Source of the DNA: Pseudomonadota bacterium
GTDB taxonomy: Bacteria; Pseudomonadota; Gammaproteobacteria; Steroidobacterales; Steroidobacteraceae
Assembly (NCBI GenBank): GCA_021808035.1
Contig: JAKBCG010000134.1
Location: 1-6,834 of the forward strand
Direction: 5' to 3'
Length of the DNA stretch: 6,834 bases
Part shown: positions 1 to 6,327 of the stretch, one piece after another
Numbering within the stretch: the stretch's first letter is position 1
How the letters are laid out: every line of letters begins with the position of its first letter
Made by a program: the position numbers and the translations under genes
The notes under the pieces: model-generated
The model's input: only the letters and a program-made list of their open reading frames with translations
Told to the model about the DNA's origin: nothing
The model's database searches: none

Positions 1-1253
1 TCGAGGTTCGGATAGGAGATCGGCGCGAGCTGCACGCCCTCGCTGTTCACGAGGTTCAAGCCGTCGTTCTCCTTGAGCCAGCCGTTCGCGACCGCCTGGG
101 CGTACAGCTCGGTCCCGGGATACGGCGCCGCGAGCGAGACCTGGATCGTGTGCGGATTGATCTCGACCGCGTAGTCGATCGTCTCGCGGATCGTCTCCGG
201 GGTCTCTCCGGGCAGGCCCAGGATGAAGGTACCGTGGATCGTGATGCCGAGCTTGCGGCAATCGCGGGTGAAGCGCCGCGCGATGTCGGTTCGCAGGCCC
301 TTGCGGATGTTGTGCAGGATCTGGTCGTTGCCGGACTCGTACCCGACGAGCAGCAGCCGCAGACCGTTGTCGCGCAGCACCCGCAACGTCTCGTACGGCA
401 CGTTCGCCTTCGCGTTGCACGACCAGGTGACGCCGAGCTTGCCCAGTCCGCGCGCGATCTCCTCCGCGCGCGGGCGGAAATCGGTGAACGTGTCGTCGTC
501 GAAGAAGATCTCCTTGACCTCGGGCATGTTCTCCTTGATCCAGCGCACCTCGTCGACGACGTTCTGCGGACTGCGCACGCGGTACTTGTGGCCGCCGACG
601 GTCTGCGGCCACAGGCAGAACGTGCACTTCGAGCGGCAGCCCCGTCCGGTGTAGATCGACACGTACGGATGCTGCAGGTAACCGATGAAATAGTTCGGGA
701 TCGTGAGGTCGCGCCGGTACACCGGTGACACCCACGGCAGCTCGTCCATGTCCGCGATCATCGGCCGCGGCGCGTTGTGTCGCGGGGTCCCGTCCGCGTC
801 GCGATAAGACAGGCCGAGCACCTCGGCGAGCGGACGGCCCTCCGCGACCTCCTTGCAGGTATAGTCGAACTCCTCGCGCGCGACGAAGTCGATCGCCGGC
901 GACGCGGCGAGTGAACCCGCCGGGTCGACCGCGACCTTCGCACCGACCATGCCGATCACGAGCCGGGGGTTGCGCGCCTTCAGCAGCTCCGCGACGTGCG
1001 CGTCCTTCGGGAACGACGGCGTGCTCGTGTGCATGATCACGAGGTCGTATTGATCGGCGAGCGGCAGCACCGCCTCCATGCTCAAGCCGTCGGCCGGCGC
1101 GTCGAGCAGACGGCTCCCCGGCACCATCGCGGCCGGCTGCGCAAGCCAGGTCGGATACCAGAACGAACGCACCTCGCGCTTCGCCTGGTAACGCGCTCCG
1201 GCGCCGCCGTCGAAACCGTCGAATGACGGGGGATGCAGGAACAATGTTCTCAT
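1..1253 (-). CDS. hpnJ: HpnJ, hopanoid-biosynthesis radical SAM protein (C-terminus cut off by window edge)
   Basis: Reading leftward from the ATG at 1253-1251, the frame stays open to the window edge and gives 417 complete residues; the family is roughly 470-480 long, so about the last 50-60 are outside. The N-terminus (MRTLFLHPPSFDGFDGGAGA) is typical of HpnJ. Residues about 1-150 form a cobalamin-binding-like Rossmann domain, but no DxHxxG cobalamin-ligand motif is visible. The radical SAM core starts near residue 195, with the [4Fe-4S] cluster cysteines C206, C210 and C213 in GRGCRSKCTFC; further family blocks are FDDDTFTD (251-258) and GTFILGLPGE (341-350). In Burkholderia cenocepacia HpnJ is needed to convert glucosaminyl-bacteriohopanetetrol to the cyclitol ether; the same role is inferred here. 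The start overlaps the hpnI stop (ATGA, 1250-1253), and GAGGA at 1267-1263 lies 9 bases upstream, so the two are probably cotranscribed and translationally coupled. The family assignment is firm. Confidence 0.96.
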   Translation of the reverse strand, partial: MRTLFLHPPSFDGFDGGAGARYQAKREVRSFWYPTWLAQPAAMVPGSRLLDAPADGLSMEAVLPLADQYDLVIMHTSTPSFPKDAHVAELLKARNPRLVIGMVGAKVAVDPAGSLAASPAIDFVAREEFDYTCKEVAEGRPLAEVLGLSYRDADGTPRHNAPRPMIADMDELPWVSPVYRRDLTIPNYFIGYLQHPYVSIYTGRGCRSKCTFCLWPQTVGGHKYRVRSPQNVVDEVRWIKENMPEVKEIFFDDDTFTDFRPRAEEIARGLGKLGVTWSCNAKANVPYETLRVLRDNGLRLLLVGYESGNDQILHNIRKGLRTDIARRFTRDCRKLGITIHGTFILGLPGETPETIRETIDYAVEINPHTIQVSLAAPYPGTELYAQAVANGWLKENDGLNLVNSEGVQLAPISYPNL

Positions 1254-2413
1254 CGCGTCGAGTCCTCATATCGCTGGAACGCGCCATCGCCGGCGAGGCG
1301 GTATCGGTCGCCGTGCCAGCGCACGCTGCGCGTGACGAATCCCCAGCACCAAAGGGCAAGGCTCAGCGAGTCGCCGAGCGGGAGCGCGAGCCAGTCCCAC
1401 CAGGGCGCCCCGCGCCCGCGCACCTCGTAATGTAGCACGAGACGGGCCAGCGCCGCGATCCCGAGCGCGACCGCCGCGGGCGGTCCGCCGCCGGCGAGCA
1501 CCGCGCCGATCGCGGCCACCGGCACCCCGAACGTGACCAGGGAGGCCGCATAACCCGCCGGCCGCACCGCACGAATCGTCCGCAACCAGCGCAGCAGGTG
1601 CCGCAGCGAGTCGCGCAGCGAGCGCTCCTCCACGACCGTCTCGACCTCGACCGCGGCAAGCACCGTGCGCAACCCGCGCCGCCGGGTCTCCTCGCCGAGC
1701 GCATAGTCGTCGGCGAGCTGGTCCGCGATCGCCTCGAACCCGCCGATCGCCTCGAGGGCATCGCGGCGCAGCGCGATCGTCGCGCCGAACGCGAATTCCC
1801 GCGAGCCGAACGCGGCCGCGACCCGCACCGACGGATAGAACCAATCGTTCACGAACGTCGCCGCGAGCCACGACGCGAGACCCGGTTGAGCGACCGCCCG
1901 ATAAGCGGTCGTGACCACGCCGACCCCGGGTTCGAGCAGCGGCGCGACCACGGCGTCGAGATACCGGGGTCCCACCCGGATGTCGCTGTCCGCGAGCACG
2001 AGATGATCGTGGGTCGCCGCGCCGAGCATGTTGATCAGGTTGGAGACCTTGCGATTCGCGCCATGCTGTCGCCGATCCGCGACGATGCGCAGCGGCAAGG
2101 CCGGGAATTCGCGCACCAGACGTTCGGCGACCGCGAGCGCTGGATCGGCCGGATCCTGCACGCCGAACACGATCTCGTACCGCGGATATGCCTGCGCGCA
2201 GAACGATCGCAGGCAGTCGTAGGTGCCCGCCTCGACCCCGCACAGCGGCTTCAACACGGATACCGCGGGCCGGTGCGCGGGTGGCGCAGCGACCGCGGCG
2301 GCCGCGGCGGCGCCACGACGGACCACCCACAGCGCGATACCAAGGTACGCGGCCGGGGCGACGGCGAGCGCGACCCCGAGCATGCGCAGCGCCTGGAACA
2401 CGTCGGGACTCAT
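1250..2413 (-). CDS. hpnI: HpnI, membrane-bound hopanoid glycosyltransferase (ceramide-glucosyltransferase-like)
   Basis: 387 residues. A family 2/21-type glycosyltransferase that in Burkholderia adds N-acetylglucosamine from UDP-GlcNAc to bacteriohopanetetrol; that role is inferred here. An N-terminal membrane helix (about 10-32) is followed by an Ala-rich linker and the cytosolic catalytic domain (about 50-280). Visible motifs are LKPLCGVE (54-61, like KPLKG in ceramide glucosyltransferases), D87, the metal/sugar-nucleotide DSD (142-144), the DD pair at 235-236 as probable catalytic base, and HLLRW (272-276) in the place of (Q/R)xxRW. Three hydrophobic C-terminal segments (about 290-309, 311-328, 340-361) probably anchor it in the membrane. 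The frame is open far upstream into hpnH antisense sequence, so no stop fixes the start. The ATG at 2413 is chosen because it sits just before the membrane helix and gives the family's length; its Shine-Dalgarno is poor. The stop overlaps the hpnJ start by ATGA. Diverges from hpnH across 75 bases. Confidence 0.94.
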   Translation of the reverse strand: MSPDVFQALRMLGVALAVAPAAYLGIALWVVRRGAAAAAAVAAPPAHRPAVSVLKPLCGVEAGTYDCLRSFCAQAYPRYEIVFGVQDPADPALAVAERLVREFPALPLRIVADRRQHGANRKVSNLINMLGAATHDHLVLADSDIRVGPRYLDAVVAPLLEPGVGVVTTAYRAVAQPGLASWLAATFVNDWFYPSVRVAAAFGSREFAFGATIALRRDALEAIGGFEAIADQLADDYALGEETRRRGLRTVLAAVEVETVVEERSLRDSLRHLLRWLRTIRAVRPAGYAASLVTFGVPVAAIGAVLAGGGPPAAVALGIAALARLVLHYEVRGRGAPWWDWLALPLGDSLSLALWCWGFVTRSVRWHGDRYRLAGDGAFQRYEDSTR

Positions 2414-2476
2414 CGGGTCCGGCTGCCGCGATCTGACATCTTCGCAATCATCCTCTCGGTCGGTGCGCGATTTGGC

Positions 2477-2482
2477 TAGAAT
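2477..2482 (+). promoter_or_regulatory. Candidate -10 element of the hpnH promoter
   Basis: TAGAAT matches the sigma70 -10 consensus TATAAT at five of six bases and stands in the 75-base gap between the divergent hpnI and hpnH genes. No convincing -35 hexamer is found 16-19 bases upstream (the 17-base position holds TCTCGG), and the TG of an extended -10 is one base out of register. The hexamer ends six bases before the hpnH ATG, so transcription would begin at or within a base or two of the start codon. Seen: the hexamer and spacing. Inferred: that it is used. Confidence 0.45.
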
Positions 2483-2488
2483 ACCGGC

Positions 2489-3643
2489 ATGGGCATTCCA
2501 CTGCTTCAGGTTTACCGGGTCGCCCGCTATCTCGCCGCGCGCAAGCTCCGTGGCGACAAGCGCTACCCGCTGGTGTTGATGCTGGAACCGCTGTTCCAGT
2601 GCAATCTCGCCTGCTCCGGCTGCGGCAAGATCGACTATCCGAAGGAGATCCTGCAAAAACGCGTCAGCGTCGAGGACGCGCTGCACGCGGTCGACGAGTG
2701 CGGCGCGCCGATCGTCTCCATTCCGGGCGGCGAACCCCTGATCCACAAGGAAATGCCGCAGATCGTCGCGGGCATCGTCGCCCGCAAGAAATTCGTGTAC
2801 CTGTGCACGAACGCGATCCTGCTGTCCAAACACATCGACGAGTACCGGCCGTCGCCGTACCTCACCTTCTCGATCCACCTCGACGGCAACCGGCAGCGTC
2901 ACGACGAATCGGTCTGCCAGGAAGGGGTCTTCGACAAGGCGGTCGCCGCGATCCGGCTCGCGCGGGAGAAGGGATTCCGGGTCACGATCAACTGCACGTT
3001 GTTCAACGGAGAGAGCCCGGACGACGTGGCGGATTTCTTCGACACCGCGATGGAACTCGGCATCGAAGGCATCACGGTATCGCCCGGTTACAGCTACCAT
3101 CATGCGCCGCGGCAGGACGTGTTCCTCGGTCGCCACGCGAGCAAGCAACTGTTTCGCGAGATCTTTCGCCGCCGCGGCCGGGCGCGCCGGCGCTGGGTGT
3201 TCAATCACTCGGCGTTGTTCCTGGATTTCCTGGCCGGCAATCAGCGCTATCAGTGCACGCCGTGGAGCAACCCGACGTACAACGTGTTCGGCTGGCAGCG
3301 GCCCTGCTACCTGCTGACCGACGAGGGCTATGCGCCGAGCTATCGGTCGCTGATCGAGGAGACCGATTGGGAACGCTATGGCGTCGGCCGCAATCCGCGT
3401 TGCAACAACTGCATGGCCCATTGCGGTTTCGAGGGAACCGCGGTGAACGATGCGTTCAGCCGGCCGCTGAAGGCGATGCTCACCGCGCTGCGCGGCCCAC
3501 GCGTCAGCGGGCCGATGGCGCCGGAATTGCCGATCCAGTACTCGGAGGAAGGCGCACGGCCGCCGACGGTCGCGACGGTGCCGGTCGGCTCGATCCGCCG
3601 CCGCGAGCCTGCCGAGGAGTCCGGGGCCCCCGAGTCGCTCTGA
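2489..3643 (+). CDS. hpnH: HpnH, radical SAM adenosylhopane synthase
   Basis: 384 residues, complete. HpnH generates a 5'-deoxyadenosyl radical from SAM and adds it to diploptene to make adenosylhopane, the first step in building the C35 hopanoid side chain; HpnG then removes adenine. The cluster motif is C38-x3-C42-x2-C45 in FQCNLACSGCGKIDYP, followed by the SAM-contacting GGEP (80-83) and LCTNA (105-109). C106 coincides with the conserved Cys-106 reported for Zymomonas HpnH as the residue that quenches the radical intermediate and sets stereochemistry. The C-terminal part, corresponding to the family's DUF3463 region, holds further cysteines (C256, C273, and C305, C308, C312 in CNNCMAHC). 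The last 45 residues are Pro/Glu-rich and look disordered. The start MGIPLLQVYRVARY is the family's usual N-terminus. No Shine-Dalgarno precedes it. It runs opposite to hpnIJ and converges on dnaB. Confidence 0.97.
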   Translation: MGIPLLQVYRVARYLAARKLRGDKRYPLVLMLEPLFQCNLACSGCGKIDYPKEILQKRVSVEDALHAVDECGAPIVSIPGGEPLIHKEMPQIVAGIVARKKFVYLCTNAILLSKHIDEYRPSPYLTFSIHLDGNRQRHDESVCQEGVFDKAVAAIRLAREKGFRVTINCTLFNGESPDDVADFFDTAMELGIEGITVSPGYSYHHAPRQDVFLGRHASKQLFREIFRRRGRARRRWVFNHSALFLDFLAGNQRYQCTPWSNPTYNVFGWQRPCYLLTDEGYAPSYRSLIEETDWERYGVGRNPRCNNCMAHCGFEGTAVNDAFSRPLKAMLTALRGPRVSGPMAPELPIQYSEEGARPPTVATVPVGSIRRREPAEESGAPESL

Positions 3644-3662
3644 CCGGCGCGGCACCGGCGCA

Positions 3663-3703
3663 GGCCGCGCGCGCCCGTCCGCGTCGACCAGCCGCGCGCG
3701 GTC
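3663..3703. terminator. GC-rich inverted repeat between convergent hpnH and dnaB, possible bidirectional terminator
   Basis: Positions 3665-3673 (CCGCGCGCG) and 3693-3701 (CGCGCGCGG) are perfect inverted repeats. With a G-U and a G-C pair added outside, the stem reaches 11 pairs (3663-3673 with 3693-3703), around a 19-base loop. It sits in the 75-base gap between the stops of two convergent genes, where a shared terminator is expected. Neither side has a T-tract, so it is not a canonical intrinsic terminator, and CG-alternating repeats arise easily at this base composition. Confidence 0.25.
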
Positions 3704-3718
3704 CAAGCCCGAAGCCGT

Positions 3719-5104
3719 TCAGCCGAATACGCCTTCGGCGTACGATTCGGGCGCGTAGTTCTCGAATTTCGTGTACTGCCCGAGGAACGTGAGCTGAACC
3801 TCGCCGATCGGGCCGTTGCGCTGTTTCGCGATGATGATGTCCGCGATGCCCTTGCGCGTCGTGTTCGGGTCGTACACTTCCTCGCGATAGATCAAAAGGA
3901 TCACGTCGGCGTCCTGCTCGATCGCACCGGACTCACGCAGATCCGACATCACCGGCTTCTTCTCGACCCGCTGCTCGACGCTGCGATTGAGCTGCGACAG
4001 CGCGATCACCGGCACCTTCAATTCCTTCGCGAGCGCCTTCAGCGAGCGCGAGATCTCCGAGATCTCGGTCGCGCGATTCTCCTTCGTGCCGGCGACCTGC
4101 ATCAGCTGCAGGTAGTCGACGACGATCAGGTCGAGCCCGCGCTCGCGCTTCAAGCGCCGCGCACGCGCCCGGACCTCGGTCGGCGTGAGCGCCGGCGTCT
4201 CGTCGACGAAGATCCGCGCGTTCGACAGCTGGGTCATCGCCGAGTCGATCCGCGGCCAGTCGTCCTCCTGCAGCCGCCCGGACCGCAGGTGCGCCTGATT
4301 GATCCGTCCGAGCGAGGAGATCATCCGCAGCGTCAAGGACTCGGCGGACATCTCCATGCTGAAGATCGCCGCCGCCTTGTTCGCGCCGAGCGCCGCGTTC
4401 TCCGCGATGTTCACCGCGAGCGTCGTTTTGCCCATCGACGGCCGGCCGGCGACGACGATCAGATCGCCCGGCTGCAGGCCCGAGGTGATCTCGTCGAGCC
4501 GCTTGAACCCCGTCGAGATGCCGGTGAGCTGGTCGGGCGAGTTGTACAGCTCGTCGATGCGGTCGACGACCGCGGGCAGCACGCTCTTCACGGGTTGGAA
4601 ACCGACGGTGCCGCGCGCGCCGCGCTCCGCGATCTCGAACACCGCGCGCTCCGCGTCGTCGACGATCTCGCGGGCCTCGCGCCCTTCGGGCTCGAGCGCC
4701 GAGGAGGCGATCGCATTGCCCGCGGTGACCAGCTGGCGCAGGATCGAGCGCTCCCGGACGATGTCCGCGTACGCGCGGATGTTGGCCGCGGTCGGCGTGT
4801 CGCGCGCGAGCGCGCCGAGATAGGCGAGGCCGCCGATCTGGTCCGAGAGCCCCTGGCTCTCGAGCAGGCCGGAGACCGTGACCGCATCGCAAGGCTGGCT
4901 GCGCTCGACCAGCGAGGCGATCGCCTCGAAGATCAACCGATGGTCATGCCGGTAGAAGTCGCCGGCGGCGACCCGGTCGGCAATCTGATCCCAGGCTGCC
5001 GAATCCAGCAACAGGCCGCCGAGGACCGATTGCTCGGCCTCGACCGAATGCGGCGGCAGGCGGACCCCCGCCTCGGTCGACCGCCGGCTCGCCGGTTCCG
5101 CCAC
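3719..5104 (-). CDS. dnaB: DnaB, replicative DNA helicase
   Basis: 461 residues, near the 471 of Escherichia coli DnaB. The hexameric 5'-3' helicase of the replication fork; it unwinds the duplex and recruits primase DnaG. The N-terminal helical domain begins with PPHSVEAEQSVLG (17-29) and runs to about residue 120, then a linker, then the RecA-like motor from about 190. Visible motifs are Walker A GRPSMGKT (220-227), the catalytic glutamate region FSMEMS with E251, Walker B LIVVDYLQL (326-334), SQLNRSVE (370-377) and the KQRNGP loop (427-432) with the arginine finger R429. No intein. Start: GTG at 5104-5102. An in-frame TAG lies two codons upstream and no other start occurs before the conserved block, so the GTG is well fixed. 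It is preceded only by a weak GGA. The gene follows rplI by 34 bases and is presumably the last gene of the operon; alr, often next in related bacteria, is absent and the convergent hpnH is found instead. Confidence 0.98.
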   Translation of the reverse strand: MAEPASRRSTEAGVRLPPHSVEAEQSVLGGLLLDSAAWDQIADRVAAGDFYRHDHRLIFEAIASLVERSQPCDAVTVSGLLESQGLSDQIGGLAYLGALARDTPTAANIRAYADIVRERSILRQLVTAGNAIASSALEPEGREAREIVDDAERAVFEIAERGARGTVGFQPVKSVLPAVVDRIDELYNSPDQLTGISTGFKRLDEITSGLQPGDLIVVAGRPSMGKTTLAVNIAENAALGANKAAAIFSMEMSAESLTLRMISSLGRINQAHLRSGRLQEDDWPRIDSAMTQLSNARIFVDETPALTPTEVRARARRLKRERGLDLIVVDYLQLMQVAGTKENRATEISEISRSLKALAKELKVPVIALSQLNRSVEQRVEKKPVMSDLRESGAIEQDADVILLIYREEVYDPNTTRKGIADIIIAKQRNGPIGEVQLTFLGQYTKFENYAPESYAEGVFG

Positions 5105-5138
5105 GTGCTATCCGTGCGCGACGCGGCTCGGAGCGCCG

Positions 5139-5588
5139 CTAATCTTCGGCAACGATCGTGACCAGCAAGGTCACGTCCACGTCGGTGTGCAGGTGCAGTT
5201 CGACCGAATGATCGCCGGTCGAGCGGATCGGCCCGTTCGGCATCCGCACCTCGGAACGCGTGATCGGATACCCGGCCTTCACGGCCGCCTCGGCGATGTC
5301 CGCCGTGCCGATCGATCCGAACAACTTGCCTTCCGAGCCCGCCTTCGCGCGCAGCTCGAGCTTGAAGTTCTCGAACTTCGCCGCACGCTCCTGCGCGTGC
5401 TGCAGCTCCGCATGCGCCTTCGCTTCGAGCTCGGCCCGCTGGGCCTCGAACTTCGCGATGTTCGCCGGCGTCGCAAGCGTCGCCCGCCCGGTCGGCACGA
5501 GGTGATTGCGCGCGTAGCCCGACTTGACCTTCACCCGGTCGCCGATCTGGCCCAGGTTCGCGACCTTCTGCAGGAGGATGATTTCCAT
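5139..5588 (-). CDS. rplI: Large-subunit ribosomal protein L9
   Basis: 149 residues, the full family length. L9 binds domain V of 23S rRNA near the base of the L1 stalk and helps maintain reading frame. The N-terminal RNA-binding domain MEIILLQKVANLGQIGDRV continues through the L9 signature GYARNHLVPTG (24-34); His replaces the usual Phe/Tyr after Asn28. The long connecting helix (about 41-76) is rich in Ala, Glu and Lys. The C-terminal domain contains KLFGSIGTADIAEA and ends in a hydrophobic beta strand (VDVTLLVTIVAED). A strong Shine-Dalgarno, GGAGGG at 5601-5596, lies 7 bases before the ATG. Gap to rpsR 19 bases; to dnaB 34 bases. Confidence 0.98.
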   Translation of the reverse strand: MEIILLQKVANLGQIGDRVKVKSGYARNHLVPTGRATLATPANIAKFEAQRAELEAKAHAELQHAQERAAKFENFKLELRAKAGSEGKLFGSIGTADIAEAAVKAGYPITRSEVRMPNGPIRSTGDHSVELHLHTDVDVTLLVTIVAED

Positions 5589-5607
5589 CGATGCGCCCTC
5601 CGCCCTT

Positions 5608-5832
5608 TCAGTGCTGATCCGTGTACGGCAACAACGCGAGATAGCGCGCCCGGCGGATCGCGAGCTGCAGCTGCCGCTGGTAGTGCGCGCGCGTGCCGGT
5701 GATCCGGCTCGGGACGATCTTGCCGGTCTCGGTGACGTAGCCCTTCAGCGTACCGAGATCCTTGTAGTCGATCTGCTTCACGCCCTCGGCGGTGAAGCGG
5801 CAAAACTTCTTGCGGCGGAAAAAACGTGCCAT
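5608..5832 (-). CDS. rpsR: Small-subunit ribosomal protein S18
   Basis: 74 residues, typical for S18 and almost identical to the enterobacterial protein (RRKKFCRFTAEG at the start, KIVPSRITGTRAHYQRQL in the middle, RRARYLALLPYTDQH at the end). S18 forms a heterodimer with S6 on the 30S platform, contacting 16S helices 22-23; the same dimer is known to bind a motif in its own mRNA. The single C11 (FCRF) is the one found in gammaproteobacterial S18. The Shine-Dalgarno AAGGAG at 5843-5838 lies 5 bases before the ATG. It follows rpsF directly by 24 bases, with no priB in between. Confidence 0.99.
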   Translation of the reverse strand: MARFFRRKKFCRFTAEGVKQIDYKDLGTLKGYVTETGKIVPSRITGTRAHYQRQLQLAIRRARYLALLPYTDQH

Positions 5833-5856
5833 GGAAGCTCCTTGAACTGCGTCCGC

Positions 5857-6246
5857 TCAGCGCGCGCTGGCCGGGGTTTCTTCGTCGTCGGCGTCGTCGA
5901 ATTCCTCGTGACGCCGCGCACCGTCCTCCGAGGACTTCGCCATCGGCGAAGGCTCGGTCACCGCCTCGTCCATCTTCACGACCAGGTGCCGCAGCACCGC
6001 ATCGCTGAATCGGAACGCGCCGTAGAGTTCACCGAGGGTTTTCTGGTCGCACTCGACGTTCATCAGCACGTAGTGCGCCTTGTGGACCTTGGCGATCGGA
6101 TACGCGAGCTGGCGCCGGCCCCAGTCCTCGAAGCGATGCACCGCACCGCCGCCCGCCGTGATCATCCCCTTGTAGCGGTCGATCATCGCAGGCACTTGCT
6201 CGCTCTGGTCCGGATGGACCAGGAGCACGATCTCGTAATGTCGCAT
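5857..6246 (-). CDS. rpsF: Small-subunit ribosomal protein S6
   Basis: 129 residues, first gene of the ribosomal block. S6 pairs with S18 on the platform of the 30S subunit. The N-terminus MRHYEIVLLVHPDQSEQVPA, then RFEDWGRRQLAYPIAKVHKAHYVLMNVE (about 43-70) and FRFSDAVLRHLVVK (about 82-95), closely match the E. coli protein. The C-terminal tail is acidic (EEFDDADDEE); in E. coli the corresponding tail is modified by RimK, which adds glutamates, but whether RimK is present here cannot be seen. An in-frame ATG at 6300 would add 18 residues, but they are not S6-like and overlap the regulatory leader. The start at 6246 has AAGGAG (6257-6252) five bases upstream and is the family start. Confidence 0.98.
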   Translation of the reverse strand: MRHYEIVLLVHPDQSEQVPAMIDRYKGMITAGGGAVHRFEDWGRRQLAYPIAKVHKAHYVLMNVECDQKTLGELYGAFRFSDAVLRHLVVKMDEAVTEPSPMAKSSEDGARRHEEFDDADDEETPASAR

Positions 6247-6251
6247 GTCGT

Positions 6252-6296
6252 CTCCTTGCGGAATGTGCCTCCCGTTGCGAGCGGTGAGGCAAGGAG
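6252..6296 (-). promoter_or_regulatory. S6:S18 complex-binding RNA motif in the rpsF leader
   Basis: Read on the minus strand, the rpsF leader can fold as an outer stem of CTCCTT (6296-6291) with AAGGAG (6257-6252), then an inner hairpin of GCCTC (6290-6286) with GAGGC (6271-6267). The hairpin is extended past one bulged A by CCG (6284-6282) with CGG (6274-6272), closing a 7-base loop. The 3' side carries a bulge (6266-6258) that contains CCG at 6261-6259. A CCG in a bulge flanked by a stem and a hairpin is the published description of the S6:S18 complex-binding motif found upstream of rpsF/rpsR operons in many bacteria, which mimics the 16S rRNA site. The 3' strand of the outer stem is the whole rpsF Shine-Dalgarno, so binding of S6:S18 should hide it and repress translation. 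The pairing is seen; the family match and mechanism are inference from established knowledge. Confidence 0.8.
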
Positions 6297-6327
6297 TCAA
6301 GCCGGTCGCCCGGCGAAAAGAGCGCGA

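Noticed and set aside
1598..2479. 293-residue open frame on the plus strand
   Set aside because: Antisense to hpnI along its whole length; composition is typical of a high-GC shadow frame.
2414..3706. Upstream extension of the hpnI frame, giving an 818-residue open frame on the minus strand
   Set aside because: The extra part is exactly antisense to hpnH and reads as Arg/Asp/Val-rich GC-shadow sequence with no recognisable domain; HpnI begins at its membrane helix.
2599..3792. 397-residue open frame on the plus strand overlapping hpnH
   Set aside because: It is a +2-frame shadow of hpnH with Arg/Gly/Ala-rich low-complexity content and no ribosome-binding site or family likeness.
4289..5161. 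290-residue open frame on the plus strand
   Set aside because: Antisense to dnaB; Arg/Asp-rich composition without motifs.
6247..6300. Longer rpsF start at 6300
   Set aside because: The 18 extra residues do not resemble S6, have no Shine-Dalgarno and coincide with the S6:S18 leader; the start at 6246 has a strong AAGGAG and the family N-terminus.
6295..6300. TTGACT as a -35 hexamer for rpsF
   Set aside because: No -10 lies 16-18 bases downstream, and transcription would start inside or after the regulatory fold; the TTGACC-17-TATCCT pair upstream fits better.
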